Below are positions 1 to 5,542 of a stretch of 6,670 nucleotides of DNA, piece after piece (position 1 is the stretch's first letter; the number at the start of each line of letters is the position of its first letter). The position numbers were made by a program, and so were the translations under genes. Origin of the DNA: an uncultured bacterium (lineage in GTDB: Bacteria; Actinomycetota; Coriobacteriia; Coriobacteriales; Coriobacteriaceae). The stretch is taken from assembly GCA_905214895.1 (NCBI GenBank), contig CAJMNP010000048.1, positions 1 to 6,670 on the forward strand, read 5' to 3'. The notes below the pieces were generated by a model. The model was not told where the DNA came from. It saw nothing but the letters and a program-made list of their open reading frames with translations, and ran no database searches.

Positions 1-1
1 C

Positions 2-61
2 TCCTGCGAGAGCGACCCCGGCCGCCTCACGACCTTCACCTTCGAGCTCCCGGCGAGGTGA
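2..61 (+). CDS. C-terminal end of a probable sensor histidine kinase (partial)
   Basis: Only the last 19 codons and the TGA stop (59-61) are inside the window; the gene starts upstream. In this frame the residues read SCESDPGRLTTFTFELPAR. A Gly-x-x-Thr-Thr-Phe-Thr-Phe-x-Leu-Pro ending resembles the last beta strand of the GHKL ATPase domain of two-component histidine kinases, where G-T-x-F-x-x-x-L-P is typical. Nearly every third codon position is G or C, which supports real coding. The TGA stop lies inside the first arm of a hairpin repeat (58-86). The kinase call rests on very few residues; another protein with a similar beta-strand ending is possible. Confidence 0.45.
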   Translation, partial: SCESDPGRLTTFTFELPAR

Positions 62-86
62 CAAACCGGTCAGGTCGATTTGTCAT
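58..86 (+). repeat. REP-like hairpin repeat, copy 1, overlapping a stop codon
   Basis: GTGACAAA (58-65), a 13-base centre (66-78) and TTTGTCAT (79-86) form an inverted repeat with 7 of 8 arm pairs. Copy 2 lies at 912-940. Read in the same orientation (copy 2 from the minus strand), the centres agree at 9 of 13 bases around GGTCRGGTCG. The TGA of the upstream gene is bases 2-4 of the left arm. Short conserved hairpins just after genes are typical of REP elements, some of which are spread by RAYT transposases; the link here is inference. A transcription terminator is possible, but no T-tract follows. Confidence 0.7.
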
Positions 87-177
87 CTAAGGTGCACGTG
101 CAGCCGAAGACGTCCGACCGGAATCTGAGAAGATATGTAGGCGGCCGCTCTCGGGGGCAGGTGCCTGGGCTCGCCCC

Positions 178-183
178 TACAAT
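178..183 (+). promoter_or_regulatory. Possible -10 box upstream of the acetyltransferase gene
   Basis: TACAAT matches five of six bases of the sigma-70 consensus TATAAT. A start site near 190 would leave a leader of about 45 bases before the ATG at 234. No convincing -35 hexamer is present 16-18 bases upstream, so this is a weak call. Confidence 0.2.
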
Positions 184-222
184 TGCCGATGAGACGTGCA
201 ATCGCTCTTGAGGTCCTGAGAC

Positions 223-228
223 AGAGGT
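223..228 (+). promoter_or_regulatory. Ribosome binding site that decides the acetyltransferase start
   Basis: AGAGGT lies 5 bases before the ATG at 234. The upstream in-frame candidates (TTG at 183, ATG at 189) have no comparable purine-rich site, so 234 is preferred. Confidence 0.55.
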
Positions 229-233
229 TTCCA

Positions 234-836
234 ATGAGGGATATCGAGACATCTCGCCTGCTGCTGCGGGCGTGGCGCGTGAACGATGCCGCGGAGGCAG
301 CGTCGGTCTTCCGATACGCGTCAGATCCTCTGGTCGGCCCTCGCGCCGGCTGGCCTCCGCACGCGAGCGTCGATGAGAGTGCACGGATCGTCCGGGACGT
401 CCTCGCCGTTGAGAACAACTGGGCGATCATCGTGAAGTTCGAAGGGGACGGTCCGGTCGGCAGCATCGCCCTCAAGCCGTTCAGCTCGCAGCTCCTGGAC
501 TGCTTTGACTCTGCTCCCGAGCTCCGGGAGCACTTCGGCAGGCTCGCGGGCGAGGGTGCGCTCGAGGTGGGCTACTGGATCGGTCGCTCCCTCTGGGGCA
601 GGGGCTACATGACGGAGTCGCTCGGAGCGGTGCTTGAGTACGCATTCGGAACCTTGGGCGCCCCGGCCGTTTGGGGCCTGCACTTCGCCTCGAACGATGG
701 TTCTGGTCGGGTGATGGAAAAGTGCGGTATGGCACCGGCGTTCGAACAGAGGGATGTGGCTTACCCGCTCGTGGGCGAGTCGCACGACACTGTCTGTCGC
801 CTCGTCACCGCGGACCAGTGGGACTCGGTGCGGTAG
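234..836 (+). CDS. GNAT family N-acetyltransferase (RimJ/RimL-like)
   Basis: This 200-residue protein would move an acetyl group from acetyl-CoA to an amine, either a protein N-terminus or a small molecule; the substrate cannot be told from sequence. The N-terminus ETSRLLLRAW is the usual first strand of the Acetyltransf_3 (RimJ/RimL-type) group. The acetyl-CoA pyrophosphate loop (motif A) is seen as WGRGYMTE around residues 121-128, after the EVGYWIG strand. Motif B is seen as N154-x-x-S157-x-R159-V-M-x-K163-C-G-M, the classic NxxSxRvmeKxGM pattern. Start 234 is chosen for its ribosome site and because the family fold begins there; an ATG at 189 would add 15 residues with no family match. 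The gene ends convergent with tetR and lies between two copies of a hairpin repeat. The family is clear, the physiological role is not. Confidence 0.9.
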   Translation: MRDIETSRLLLRAWRVNDAAEAASVFRYASDPLVGPRAGWPPHASVDESARIVRDVLAVENNWAIIVKFEGDGPVGSIALKPFSSQLLDCFDSAPELREHFGRLAGEGALEVGYWIGRSLWGRGYMTESLGAVLEYAFGTLGAPAVWGLHFASNDGSGRVMEKCGMAPAFEQRDVAYPLVGESHDTVCRLVTADQWDSVR

Positions 837-911
837 CCTCGGGTTGAGCGCGAGTGGGCTGGTTTCTTCCGGCGTCTGGTTCCAGCAACTCCGTGACAAT
901 TCGACTTGATC

Positions 912-940
912 GTGACAAACCGACCCGACCACTTTGTCAC
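912..940 (-). repeat. REP-like hairpin repeat, copy 2, overlapping the tetR stop codon
   Basis: On the plus strand GTGACAAA (912-919), 13 bases (920-932) and TTTGTCAC (933-940) form a perfect 8-bp inverted repeat. Orientation is assigned minus because the minus-strand reading aligns with copy 1 at 58-86. The first arm in that orientation carries the TGA stop of tetR (937-939), as copy 1 does for its gene. A further GTGACAA at 893-899 is a third arm; on the minus strand it reads AGTCGAATTGTCAC, matching the GGTCGGTTTGTCAC half of the repeat at 11 of 14 bases. The hairpin lies between convergent genes and could slow or stop transcription from both sides. Confidence 0.75.
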
Positions 941-1518
941 CCGAGCAACGGCATCAACCGCGCCCATGCCTCGTCGACGAACGTCGCTGCTGCACCATCC
1001 TCGCTCCCATGCACAAGCACCCACTCGAGCATGGTGAGCGCGCTTGAGGCGTAGAGCTTGGCGAGCAGCTCGACGGGCACGGTGGGCGTACCGTTCCCGG
1101 TGCCCCCACCGCCCACAAGCCGCTCCTCGAAGCTCTCCTCCAACAGGGCGCGGAACTGCGCCGCGAGGTCAGCCTCGGGGACGTGGATGGTCAGCAGGCA
1201 GGACAACTCGTCGCGCTCGCTCTCAAACCACGCGTACGCCCCGCCGACCACCGCCGCTACGTCCGAGGCCGCCGCGAACCGTTCCTCCATCATGGCCTGC
1301 GCTCGGGTCAAGACCTCCCCGACCAGGCAGCTGAGCAGCTCATACTTGTCCTCGTGGTGGTCGTAGAACGTCGAGCGTCCCACGCGGGCGCGGCGGCACA
1401 GCTCACCGACCGTCACGCGCTCGAATCCACGCTCGCGCACGAGCTCGAAAAATGCTGCGCGGATGGCCTCCTCCGACTTCTCCGTCCTTAGGTCTCCCAC
1501 GCCTAGCCCCCATTCCAA
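937..1518 (-). CDS. TetR family transcriptional regulator
   Basis: This protein of 193 residues is a probable ligand-responsive repressor. The N-terminal TetR DNA-binding domain spans about residues 11-60, with the helix-turn-helix from T36 to H55 (GELCRRARVGRSTFYDHHED), ending in the family's signature STFYxHxxxK. The remainder is a helical ligand and dimerisation domain of about 130 residues, with a YASSALTMLEWVL helix near the end; its ligand is unknown. The gene is divergent from the alpha/beta hydrolase, and a 17-bp palindrome between them is the expected operator. The ATG at 1518 puts the operator 7 bases upstream with a weak ribosome site. A GTG at 1498-1500, preceded by a G-rich stretch, is a good alternative that removes six residues outside the fold. 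The stop codon sits inside a hairpin repeat. Confidence 0.92.
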   Translation of the reverse strand: MEWGLGVGDLRTEKSEEAIRAAFFELVRERGFERVTVGELCRRARVGRSTFYDHHEDKYELLSCLVGEVLTRAQAMMEERFAAASDVAAVVGGAYAWFESERDELSCLLTIHVPEADLAAQFRALLEESFEERLVGGGGTGNGTPTVPVELLAKLYASSALTMLEWVLVHGSEDGAAATFVDEAWARLMPLLG

Positions 1519-1524
1519 CCAATT

Positions 1525-1541
1525 TCGGACAAACTGTCCGA
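1525..1541. promoter_or_regulatory. Probable TetR operator between tetR and the hydrolase gene
   Basis: TCGGACA-AAC-TGTCCGA is a perfect 7-bp inverted repeat with a 3-base spacer. Its length and position in the divergent intergenic region match operators of TetR regulators, which usually bind palindromes of about 15-20 bp as dimers and repress both their own gene and the divergent neighbour. A direct repeat of CGATAC (1539-1544 and 1558-1563) overlaps and follows it. Promoter hexamers are not clear; TACGAT at 1556-1561 is a weak -10 candidate for the hydrolase. Binding by this particular regulator is inference from position. Confidence 0.75.
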
Positions 1542-1619
1542 TACCCTACATCCCATACGATACTGCTTGTGGCCAGCATGGCACCCCGGCACAAGAATCT
1601 CCCCGAAACCGAAACCGCC

Positions 1620-1625
1620 GGGAGG
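1620..1625 (+). promoter_or_regulatory. Ribosome binding site that decides the hydrolase start
   Basis: GGGAGG lies 4 bases before the ATG at 1630. The longer frame from TTG at 1567 has no such site and would add 21 residues unlike the family. Confidence 0.75.
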
Positions 1626-1629
1626 CATC

Positions 1630-2799
1630 ATGTTCCACGCATACACCGGGGATGAGCAGTTCGATCTGCAGCTCAACCGCTTCACCCACCCCGAGCTCGA
1701 CCCATCGGTCAAAGGCGACCTCGCCGAGGTCATCCCCCAGCTCCGCACCGCCGGGGACTGGTACCCCTGTTGGTCGGAGCTTGCCCGCCGGCGCGAGGTA
1801 GCCGGCGACCACGCCGTCGCCTCGGGCTACTGGGGCGCTGCGGCGTTCTACGAGCCGCTTGACTCCGAGACGAAGCGCGCGGCCGTCGCGGGGTTCCGCC
1901 GCGAGTTCTACGCCGGGTGGGACGGCCCCGAGCTGGAGCGCCTGGAAGTCCCCTACGCGGGGTCGAGCCTGCCCGCCTTACGGATCCGAACCGCCGCCGA
2001 GCACTCGGCGGAGCCGCTCCTGCTGTTCGGCGGGTTCGACAGCTATATGGAGGAGATGGCGGGCTGGTTGCGCGCGCTGGGCGACTGCGGGCGCGACGTC
2101 GTCATCTTCGACGGGCCCGGCCAGGGGACGGCGCTCATGCGCGGCCTCGCCATGCCGCTCGCCTGGGAGCGCCCCGTGGGGGCAGTGCTTGACGCGCTGG
2201 AGATCGAGCGCTGCGCCGCGATGGGGATGTCGCTCGGCGGGCTGCTTGTGATGCGCGTGGCGGCGTTCGAGCCGCGCGTTACGCGCATCGTGGCGATGGA
2301 CGTGTTCTACCGGATGTTCGACGCGCTGGAGATCCGCCTGCCCCGGACCGCGGGCGTCGCGCTCGAGTTCCTCGTGTGGTGCCGCGCCTCAGGCGTACTC
2401 GATGCTGCCGTTAGCCGCCTCGCGGCGCGTGACCACGACATGGCCTGGAAGCTGCAGCAGGCCCTGGCCATCACGGGGACGGACAGCCCACACGAGCTGC
2501 TCTACGAGCTCGAGCGCTGGAGCTTCGCGGGCCTGGGCCCGCTCGTGCGACAGGACGTGCTGCTCTTCGCGGGCGAGCGCGACCAGTACGTGCCGCTTCG
2601 GCGGCTCGGCCAGGTGGCGCGCGAGCTCGTGAACGCCAACAGCGTGACGACGCGCGTCTTCACTGATGCCGAGCACGCGGCGGAGCACTGCCAGGTGGGG
2701 AACCTCCCATTGGCCCTCGGCGCCGTGCGCGACTGGTTGGATGAGACGGAGGAGCGGCTGTATTCCGTAACATCTAAATCGACAAAAACGGCAGCATAA
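1630..2799 (+). CDS. Alpha/beta hydrolase with helical cap, C-terminal tail replaced by the IS end
   Basis: This 389-residue protein is probably a cytoplasmic hydrolase of the FrsA/DUF1100-like or dihydropseudooxynicotine-hydrolase-like group, with an N-terminal helical region (about residues 1-110) before the alpha/beta core. The oxyanion strand reads LLLFGGFD (G134-D137). The nucleophile elbow is G-M-S201-L-G-G, the acid is probably D318 in GERDQYVP, and the base is probably H353 in EHCQVGNL, so a Ser-Asp-His triad is complete. No signal peptide is seen. It acts on an unknown ester, amide or C-C bond. Divergent tetR and the shared operator suggest induction by a small molecule. The IS21 element begins inside codon 377 (CTG, 2758-2760), so the last 12 residues (YSVTSKSTKTAA) and the stop come from the element. 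All triad residues lie upstream, so activity may survive. Confidence 0.88.
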   Translation: MFHAYTGDEQFDLQLNRFTHPELDPSVKGDLAEVIPQLRTAGDWYPCWSELARRREVAGDHAVASGYWGAAAFYEPLDSETKRAAVAGFRREFYAGWDGPELERLEVPYAGSSLPALRIRTAAEHSAEPLLLFGGFDSYMEEMAGWLRALGDCGRDVVIFDGPGQGTALMRGLAMPLAWERPVGAVLDALEIERCAAMGMSLGGLLVMRVAAFEPRVTRIVAMDVFYRMFDALEIRLPRTAGVALEFLVWCRASGVLDAAVSRLAARDHDMAWKLQQALAITGTDSPHELLYELERWSFAGLGPLVRQDVLLFAGERDQYVPLRRLGQVARELVNANSVTTRVFTDAEHAAEHCQVGNLPLALGAVRDWLDETEERLYSVTSKSTKTAA

Positions 2800-2808
2800 A
2801 GTCGACAC
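2759..2808 (+). repeat. IS21 left terminal inverted repeat
   Basis: It begins TGTATTCCGT and includes TCGACA at 2779-2784 and 2802-2807. It pairs without gaps with 5373-5422 reversed, agreeing at about 36 of 50 positions. It is AT-rich compared with both flanks, marking the change from host to element. Its first bases are read as the end of the hydrolase gene. Confidence 0.85.
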
Positions 2809-2821
2809 TTCCCGCAAGGGG

Positions 2822-2831
2822 CATGCTGACC
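2822..2831 (+). repeat. IS21 left subterminal repeat
   Basis: CATGCTGACC is an exact inverted copy of GGTCAGCATG at 5360-5369. It lies 63 bp in from the left end, while its partner is 53 bp in from the right end, a difference of about one helical turn. It probably serves as an inner transposase binding site. Confidence 0.6.
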
Positions 2832-2869
2832 AGATCGCAGGGCTATCTTGGTGGTGCTTCGTATCTACC

Positions 2870-2887
2870 AAAGGAGGCCCGGAGAGG
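2870..2887 (+). promoter_or_regulatory. Double ribosome binding site before istA
   Basis: AAAGGAGG (2870-2877) is followed by GGAGAGG (2881-2887). The GGAG at 2881-2884 lies 5 bases before the ATG at 2890, which favours that start. A second in-frame ATG at 2899 lies 11 bases after the second site and may also be used. Confidence 0.6.
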
Positions 2888-2889
2888 AA

Positions 2890-4356
2890 ATGATCAGCAT
2901 GACCGATAAGAATTCTATACGCCTGCTGTGGCGGCAGGGGGACAGCGTCGCCGAGATCGCGCGCAAGACCGGCGTGAGCCGGGACACCGTCTACAAGTAC
3001 CGCGACATGGACGACTTCAGCCCCGAGCCGCCCGCGAGGCGGGCGCAGGGCTCAAAGCTCGACCCGTACAGGCCCCTGATCGAGTCCTGGCTCGACGACG
3101 ACATGCGCAGCGGGCGCAAGCAGCGCCATACCGCGAAGCGCGTCCACGACAGGCTCGTCTCCGAGTGCGGCGCCGACGTCTCCGTCAGCACCGTGGAGCG
3201 GTGCGTCAGGGAGATTAGGGCCCGCCGCTCGGCGGAGGCGGCCGACGCCCAGTACCTCGACCTCGTCTGGGGCCCCGGCGAGGCGCAGGCCGACTTCGGC
3301 GAGGCCGACTTCTACGTGAGGGGGATGCGGACCACGCTGAGCTTCTTCGTGATGACGTTCCCGTACTCCAACGTCGGGCTGGCCCAGGTCTTCCCGGGCG
3401 AGACGTCGGAGTGCGTCTGCCAGGCCCTGCGCAACGTCTTCGAGCACGTCGGCGGCGTGCCGACCAAGATCGTCTTCGACAACGCGACCGGCGTCGGCCG
3501 CCGCGTCGGCGGCGGGGTCCGGACGACCGAGCTGTTCGCCGCCTGCAGCGCCCACTACGGCTTCCGCTTCAGGTTCTGCAACCCCCGCTCGGGCAACGAG
3601 AAGGGCAGCGTCGAGAACAAGGTGGGCTGCGTGCGCCGCAACCTCTTCGTCCCCGTCCCCCAGCTGTGGGACGCCGGCGCCTTCAACCGCAGGCTGCTCG
3701 AGCGCAGCCTCGCCATGTCCGACAAGCCCCACTGGATAAAGGGCGAGCGCGAGCTCGATCTCTTCGAGGCCGACAGGCTGGCGATGCTCGGGCTGCCGGC
3801 CAAGCCCCTCGACTGCGTCACCTACGTCTCTCGCACCGCCGACAAGAAGGGCAAGGTCTCGGTCGGCGAGAGGGGCCGCCACCTCTACTCCACGCACCCG
3901 TCGCTCTCGCGCCGCAGGCTCACGGTCGGCCTGCGGGCGACGACCGTGAGCGTCTACGACCCCGACAGCGGCGAGCTCGTCTGCGAGCACCCCAGGGCCT
4001 ACGGCAGCGCCCCGACCGACACGTCCGACCCCGCCTCGCAGCTCGCCCTGCTGGCGTGGAACGCCGGCGGCTGGGAGAACAGCAGGGTGAGGGAGGCGCT
4101 CCCCGACGAGCTCAGGGAGCATATGGACTCACTGGACAGGGCGGGCCTGAAGGCCGAGCTGAGGGTGATGCGCGACCAGGCGGCCGCCTCCGGATGGGAG
4201 GCCACGCTGCAGGCGGTGCGCCTCGCCTACGAGGCGACCGGCCGCATCGACGAGGCGTCGGTCGCCGTCAGCGCGGCGCGCGCCGCCACGGGGACCGTCA
4301 CCTACGACGAGCCCGTGGACCTCGGCGTCTACGACGGCTTCATGGGGGTGGCGTAG
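2890..4356 (+). CDS. istA: IS21 transposase IstA
   Basis: IstA (488 residues) is the DDE integrase-type transposase that cuts and joins the ends of IS21 elements together with the ATPase IstB. An N-terminal helix-turn-helix of the resolvase/MerR-like kind used by IstA lies at about residues 18-38 (SVAEIARKTGVSRDTVYKY). The retroviral-integrase-like catalytic core spans about residues 125-260, with D135 in AQADFGE, D197 in IVFDNAT and E242 in KGSVENKV, so the DDE triad is complete with a D-E spacing of 44. A beta-rich C-terminal region follows (about 320-390). Length is normal for the family. Start 2890 is chosen over TTG at 2848 on ribosome site. The TAG stop is followed at once by the istB ATG, so the two are translated together. 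AGG is a common arginine codon, unlike in the hydrolase gene, which suggests transfer. Confidence 0.95.
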   Translation: MISMTDKNSIRLLWRQGDSVAEIARKTGVSRDTVYKYRDMDDFSPEPPARRAQGSKLDPYRPLIESWLDDDMRSGRKQRHTAKRVHDRLVSECGADVSVSTVERCVREIRARRSAEAADAQYLDLVWGPGEAQADFGEADFYVRGMRTTLSFFVMTFPYSNVGLAQVFPGETSECVCQALRNVFEHVGGVPTKIVFDNATGVGRRVGGGVRTTELFAACSAHYGFRFRFCNPRSGNEKGSVENKVGCVRRNLFVPVPQLWDAGAFNRRLLERSLAMSDKPHWIKGERELDLFEADRLAMLGLPAKPLDCVTYVSRTADKKGKVSVGERGRHLYSTHPSLSRRRLTVGLRATTVSVYDPDSGELVCEHPRAYGSAPTDTSDPASQLALLAWNAGGWENSRVREALPDELREHMDSLDRAGLKAELRVMRDQAAASGWEATLQAVRLAYEATGRIDEASVAVSAARAATGTVTYDEPVDLGVYDGFMGVA

Positions 4357-5127
4357 ATGGCCAGGGCCGCATGCCCCGACAGGCGCCTGCTCGAGTCCTC
4401 GCTGAGGGGCAAGGCGCGCTCGATGCTGTTCTCGAACAGCGTCGTCGACGAGTTCTGCGAGGGGGCGACGCTCCCCGAGATGAGGGCGGTCGAGGGCCTG
4501 CTGGCCAGGCAGATGGAGGTCAGGGCCGCCAACCAGCTGGAGAGGAGGATGCGCAGGGCGAGGTTCCCCGCGGCCAAGTCGCTCGACGGCTACGACTTCT
4601 CCCAGGTCTCGTTCCCCGACGGCTACGGGGAGGCCGACCTCAGGTCGCTCGCCTTCATCGACGCGTGCCAGGACTTCGTCTTCCACGGGAAGACGGGCAG
4701 GGGCAAGACCCACCTCGCCATCGCGGTCGGCGCCGCCGCCGTCAGGGCCGGCAAGTCCGTGAGGTTCTTCACCGTCGCGCAGCTCGTGATGCACCTGGCC
4801 GACGCGCGCGACCGCGGCAGGCTGCGCAGGGAGCTCGACGACCTGCTGTCGGCGGACCTGCTGGTACTCGACGAGCTCGGCTACGTGCCGCTCGACGTCG
4901 AGGGGGCGAGGCTGCTGTTCCAGGTCATGTCGGCCCCCGAGGGCACCCAGAGCCTCATAGTCACCACCAACATAGAGTTCAGCAGGTGGGGCACGGTGTT
5001 CGGCGACGACAAGATGGCCGCGGCCGTCGTGGACAGGCTCGTCTACACGGGCAGGCTGGTGGAGTTCAACGGCGCCAGCTACAGGATGGAGAACGCGCTG
5101 ATGCTCGGGAAGGGTGAGGCCGAATGA
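4357..5127 (+). CDS. istB: IS21 helper ATPase IstB
   Basis: IstB (256 residues) is a DnaA/DnaC-like AAA+ ATPase that forms oligomers on target DNA and activates IstA. The Walker A loop is GKTGRGKTHL, with K117 and T118 binding nucleotide. Walker B is LLVLDELGY, with D172 and E173. A sensor 1 segment TTN (T203-N205) precedes IEFSRWG. The N-terminal 90 residues form the helical region typical of IstB, with a basic stretch (ERRMRRARFPAAK). The length is normal and no key residue is missing. The start codon abuts the istA stop. The stop overlaps the ATG of the next small gene by ATGA, giving three coupled genes. AGG dominates arginine codons, as in the rest of the element. Confidence 0.95.
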   Translation: MARAACPDRRLLESSLRGKARSMLFSNSVVDEFCEGATLPEMRAVEGLLARQMEVRAANQLERRMRRARFPAAKSLDGYDFSQVSFPDGYGEADLRSLAFIDACQDFVFHGKTGRGKTHLAIAVGAAAVRAGKSVRFFTVAQLVMHLADARDRGRLRRELDDLLSADLLVLDELGYVPLDVEGARLLFQVMSAPEGTQSLIVTTNIEFSRWGTVFGDDKMAAAVVDRLVYTGRLVEFNGASYRMENALMLGKGEAE

Positions 5128-5315
5128 GGTACGCCGCGGAGGACTGCCCGGTGAACAGGATGAAGGACCGCGACGCCGGCGCCTGGGACGCGCAGACGCT
5201 CTGCGGGCTCTTCCAGTGCCCGGGCTGCGGGCTGACGCCGGACCACCCGCTGATGACGGGCGAGCGGGGCGGGATGGAGGAGGTGCCCCCGGAGGACCGG
5301 GAGATACCGTTCTAG
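5124..5315 (+). CDS. Small cysteine-rich hypothetical protein encoded in the IS21 element
   Basis: I do not recognise this 63-residue protein. It has four cysteines (C8, C27, C32, C35) and H41, with C27-x4-C32-P-G-C35-G forming a knuckle such as those that bind zinc. The C-terminal third is acidic (GGMEEVPPEDREIPF). There is no membrane segment or signal peptide. The ATG overlaps the istB stop (ATGA at 5124-5127), and a purine-rich GGAAGGGTGAGG sits just before it, so translation is probably coupled to istB. The third codon position is almost always G or C, which supports real coding. It lies inside the terminal repeats, so it moves with the element. Canonical IS21 has only istA and istB. A role in DNA or partner binding during transposition is a guess; an unrelated passenger gene is equally possible. 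Confidence 0.65.
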   Translation: MRYAAEDCPVNRMKDRDAGAWDAQTLCGLFQCPGCGLTPDHPLMTGERGGMEEVPPEDREIPF

Positions 5316-5320
5316 GCAGC

Positions 5321-5353
5321 GGGCGGGCCGGCCGCGACGGCGCCGGCCCGCCC
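5321..5353 (+). terminator. Strong GC hairpin after the IS21 genes
   Basis: GGGCGGGCCGGC (5321-5332) pairs perfectly with GCCGGCCCGCCC (5342-5353) across a 9-base loop, six bases after the last IS gene. There is no T-tract, so classical intrinsic termination is uncertain. It could limit read-through out of the element, protect the 3' end of the mRNA, or take part in transposition. Confidence 0.55.
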
Positions 5354-5359
5354 GGAGGC

Positions 5360-5369
5360 GGTCAGCATG
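5360..5369 (-). repeat. IS21 right subterminal repeat
   Basis: GGTCAGCATG is the exact inverse of 2822-2831 and probably an inner transposase binding site. Confidence 0.6.
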
Positions 5370-5372
5370 AGG

Positions 5373-5422
5373 GTGTCGAAATTCGACAGACGTATTTGTC
5401 GATTTTTACTTGACGGAACACA
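5373..5422 (-). repeat. IS21 right terminal inverted repeat
   Basis: Read from the minus strand it begins TGTGTTCCGTCAAG and aligns without gaps to the left end. TGTCGA boxes on the plus strand at 5374-5379 and 5397-5402 are 23 bp apart, as at the left end. An extra TCGACA at 5383-5388 makes a palindrome with the inner box. The outer three bases GGC/GCC beyond each end also pair, so the true boundary could be up to 3 bp further out. Confidence 0.85.
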
Positions 5423-5542
5423 GCCTCCGCCCTCATGGACGCGTTCGGGATAGAGGAGCTGGCGCCCGGCGAGCTCGACCTCACGCCCGGCTGCATCGAC
5501 AGGGCCAGGGCCGCGAGGGGCGAGGGGCCGCTGGCGGGATAG
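5423..5542 (+). pseudogene. 3' remnant of an unrecognised gene cut by the IS21 element
   Basis: The open frame reads ASALMDAFGI, then EELAPGELDLTPGC, then IDRARAARGEGPLAG and a TAG stop (5540-5542). Of 39 codons only two or so end in A or T, a bias so strong that this must be or have been coding. Read upstream, the frame enters the IS end and meets a TGA at 5411-5413. The ATG at 5435 has no ribosome site, so this is probably the C-terminal tail of a longer gene whose 5' part was lost. It is not a continuation of the hydrolase frame. AGG arginine codons resemble those of the IS genes, so the lost gene may itself belong to acquired DNA. A tiny independent gene from 5435 is less likely. No family recognised. 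Confidence 0.55.

Larger units (their letters stand above)
2759..5422 (+). mobile_element. IS21-family insertion sequence with a third gene
   Basis: This 2664-bp element carries istA and istB in the order and spacing typical of IS21 and is bounded by TGT...ACA ends. The terminal 50 bases match as inverted repeats at about 36 of 50 positions with no gap. Each end has two TCGACA boxes 23 bp apart. An inner 10-bp inverted repeat (2822-2831 and 5360-5369) resembles the multiple subterminal transposase sites known in IS21. A 63-codon gene follows istB inside the element. IS21 elements normally duplicate 4-8 bp of target; the 8 bases outside the left end (GGAGCGGC) and right end (GCCTCCGC) do not match. 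All genes look intact, so the element may be able to transpose. Confidence 0.9.

Noticed and set aside
1044..1491. Three plus-strand frames opposite tetR
   Set aside because: They are antisense to a clear TetR family protein and show no ribosome site or recognisable domain.
1567..1629. Upstream extension of the hydrolase from TTG at 1567
   Set aside because: It has no ribosome site, and a strong GGGAGG sits before the ATG at 1630.
3052..4122. A minus-strand frame of 356 codons
   Set aside because: It is antisense to the istA catalytic core, is rich in Ala, Val, Gly and Glu as expected for a mirror frame, and has no motif or ribosome site.
3411..5117. A long plus-strand frame of 568 codons rich in Arg, Gly and Ala
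   Set aside because: It lies across istA and istB in another frame. The amino-acid make-up is that of a shadow in GC-rich DNA, while the istA and istB frames show full catalytic motifs.
2751..5430. GGC/GCC next to the IS ends as a target-site duplication
   Set aside because: The bases pair as inverted, not direct, repeats, so they cannot be a duplication; no direct repeat of 4-8 bp is present.
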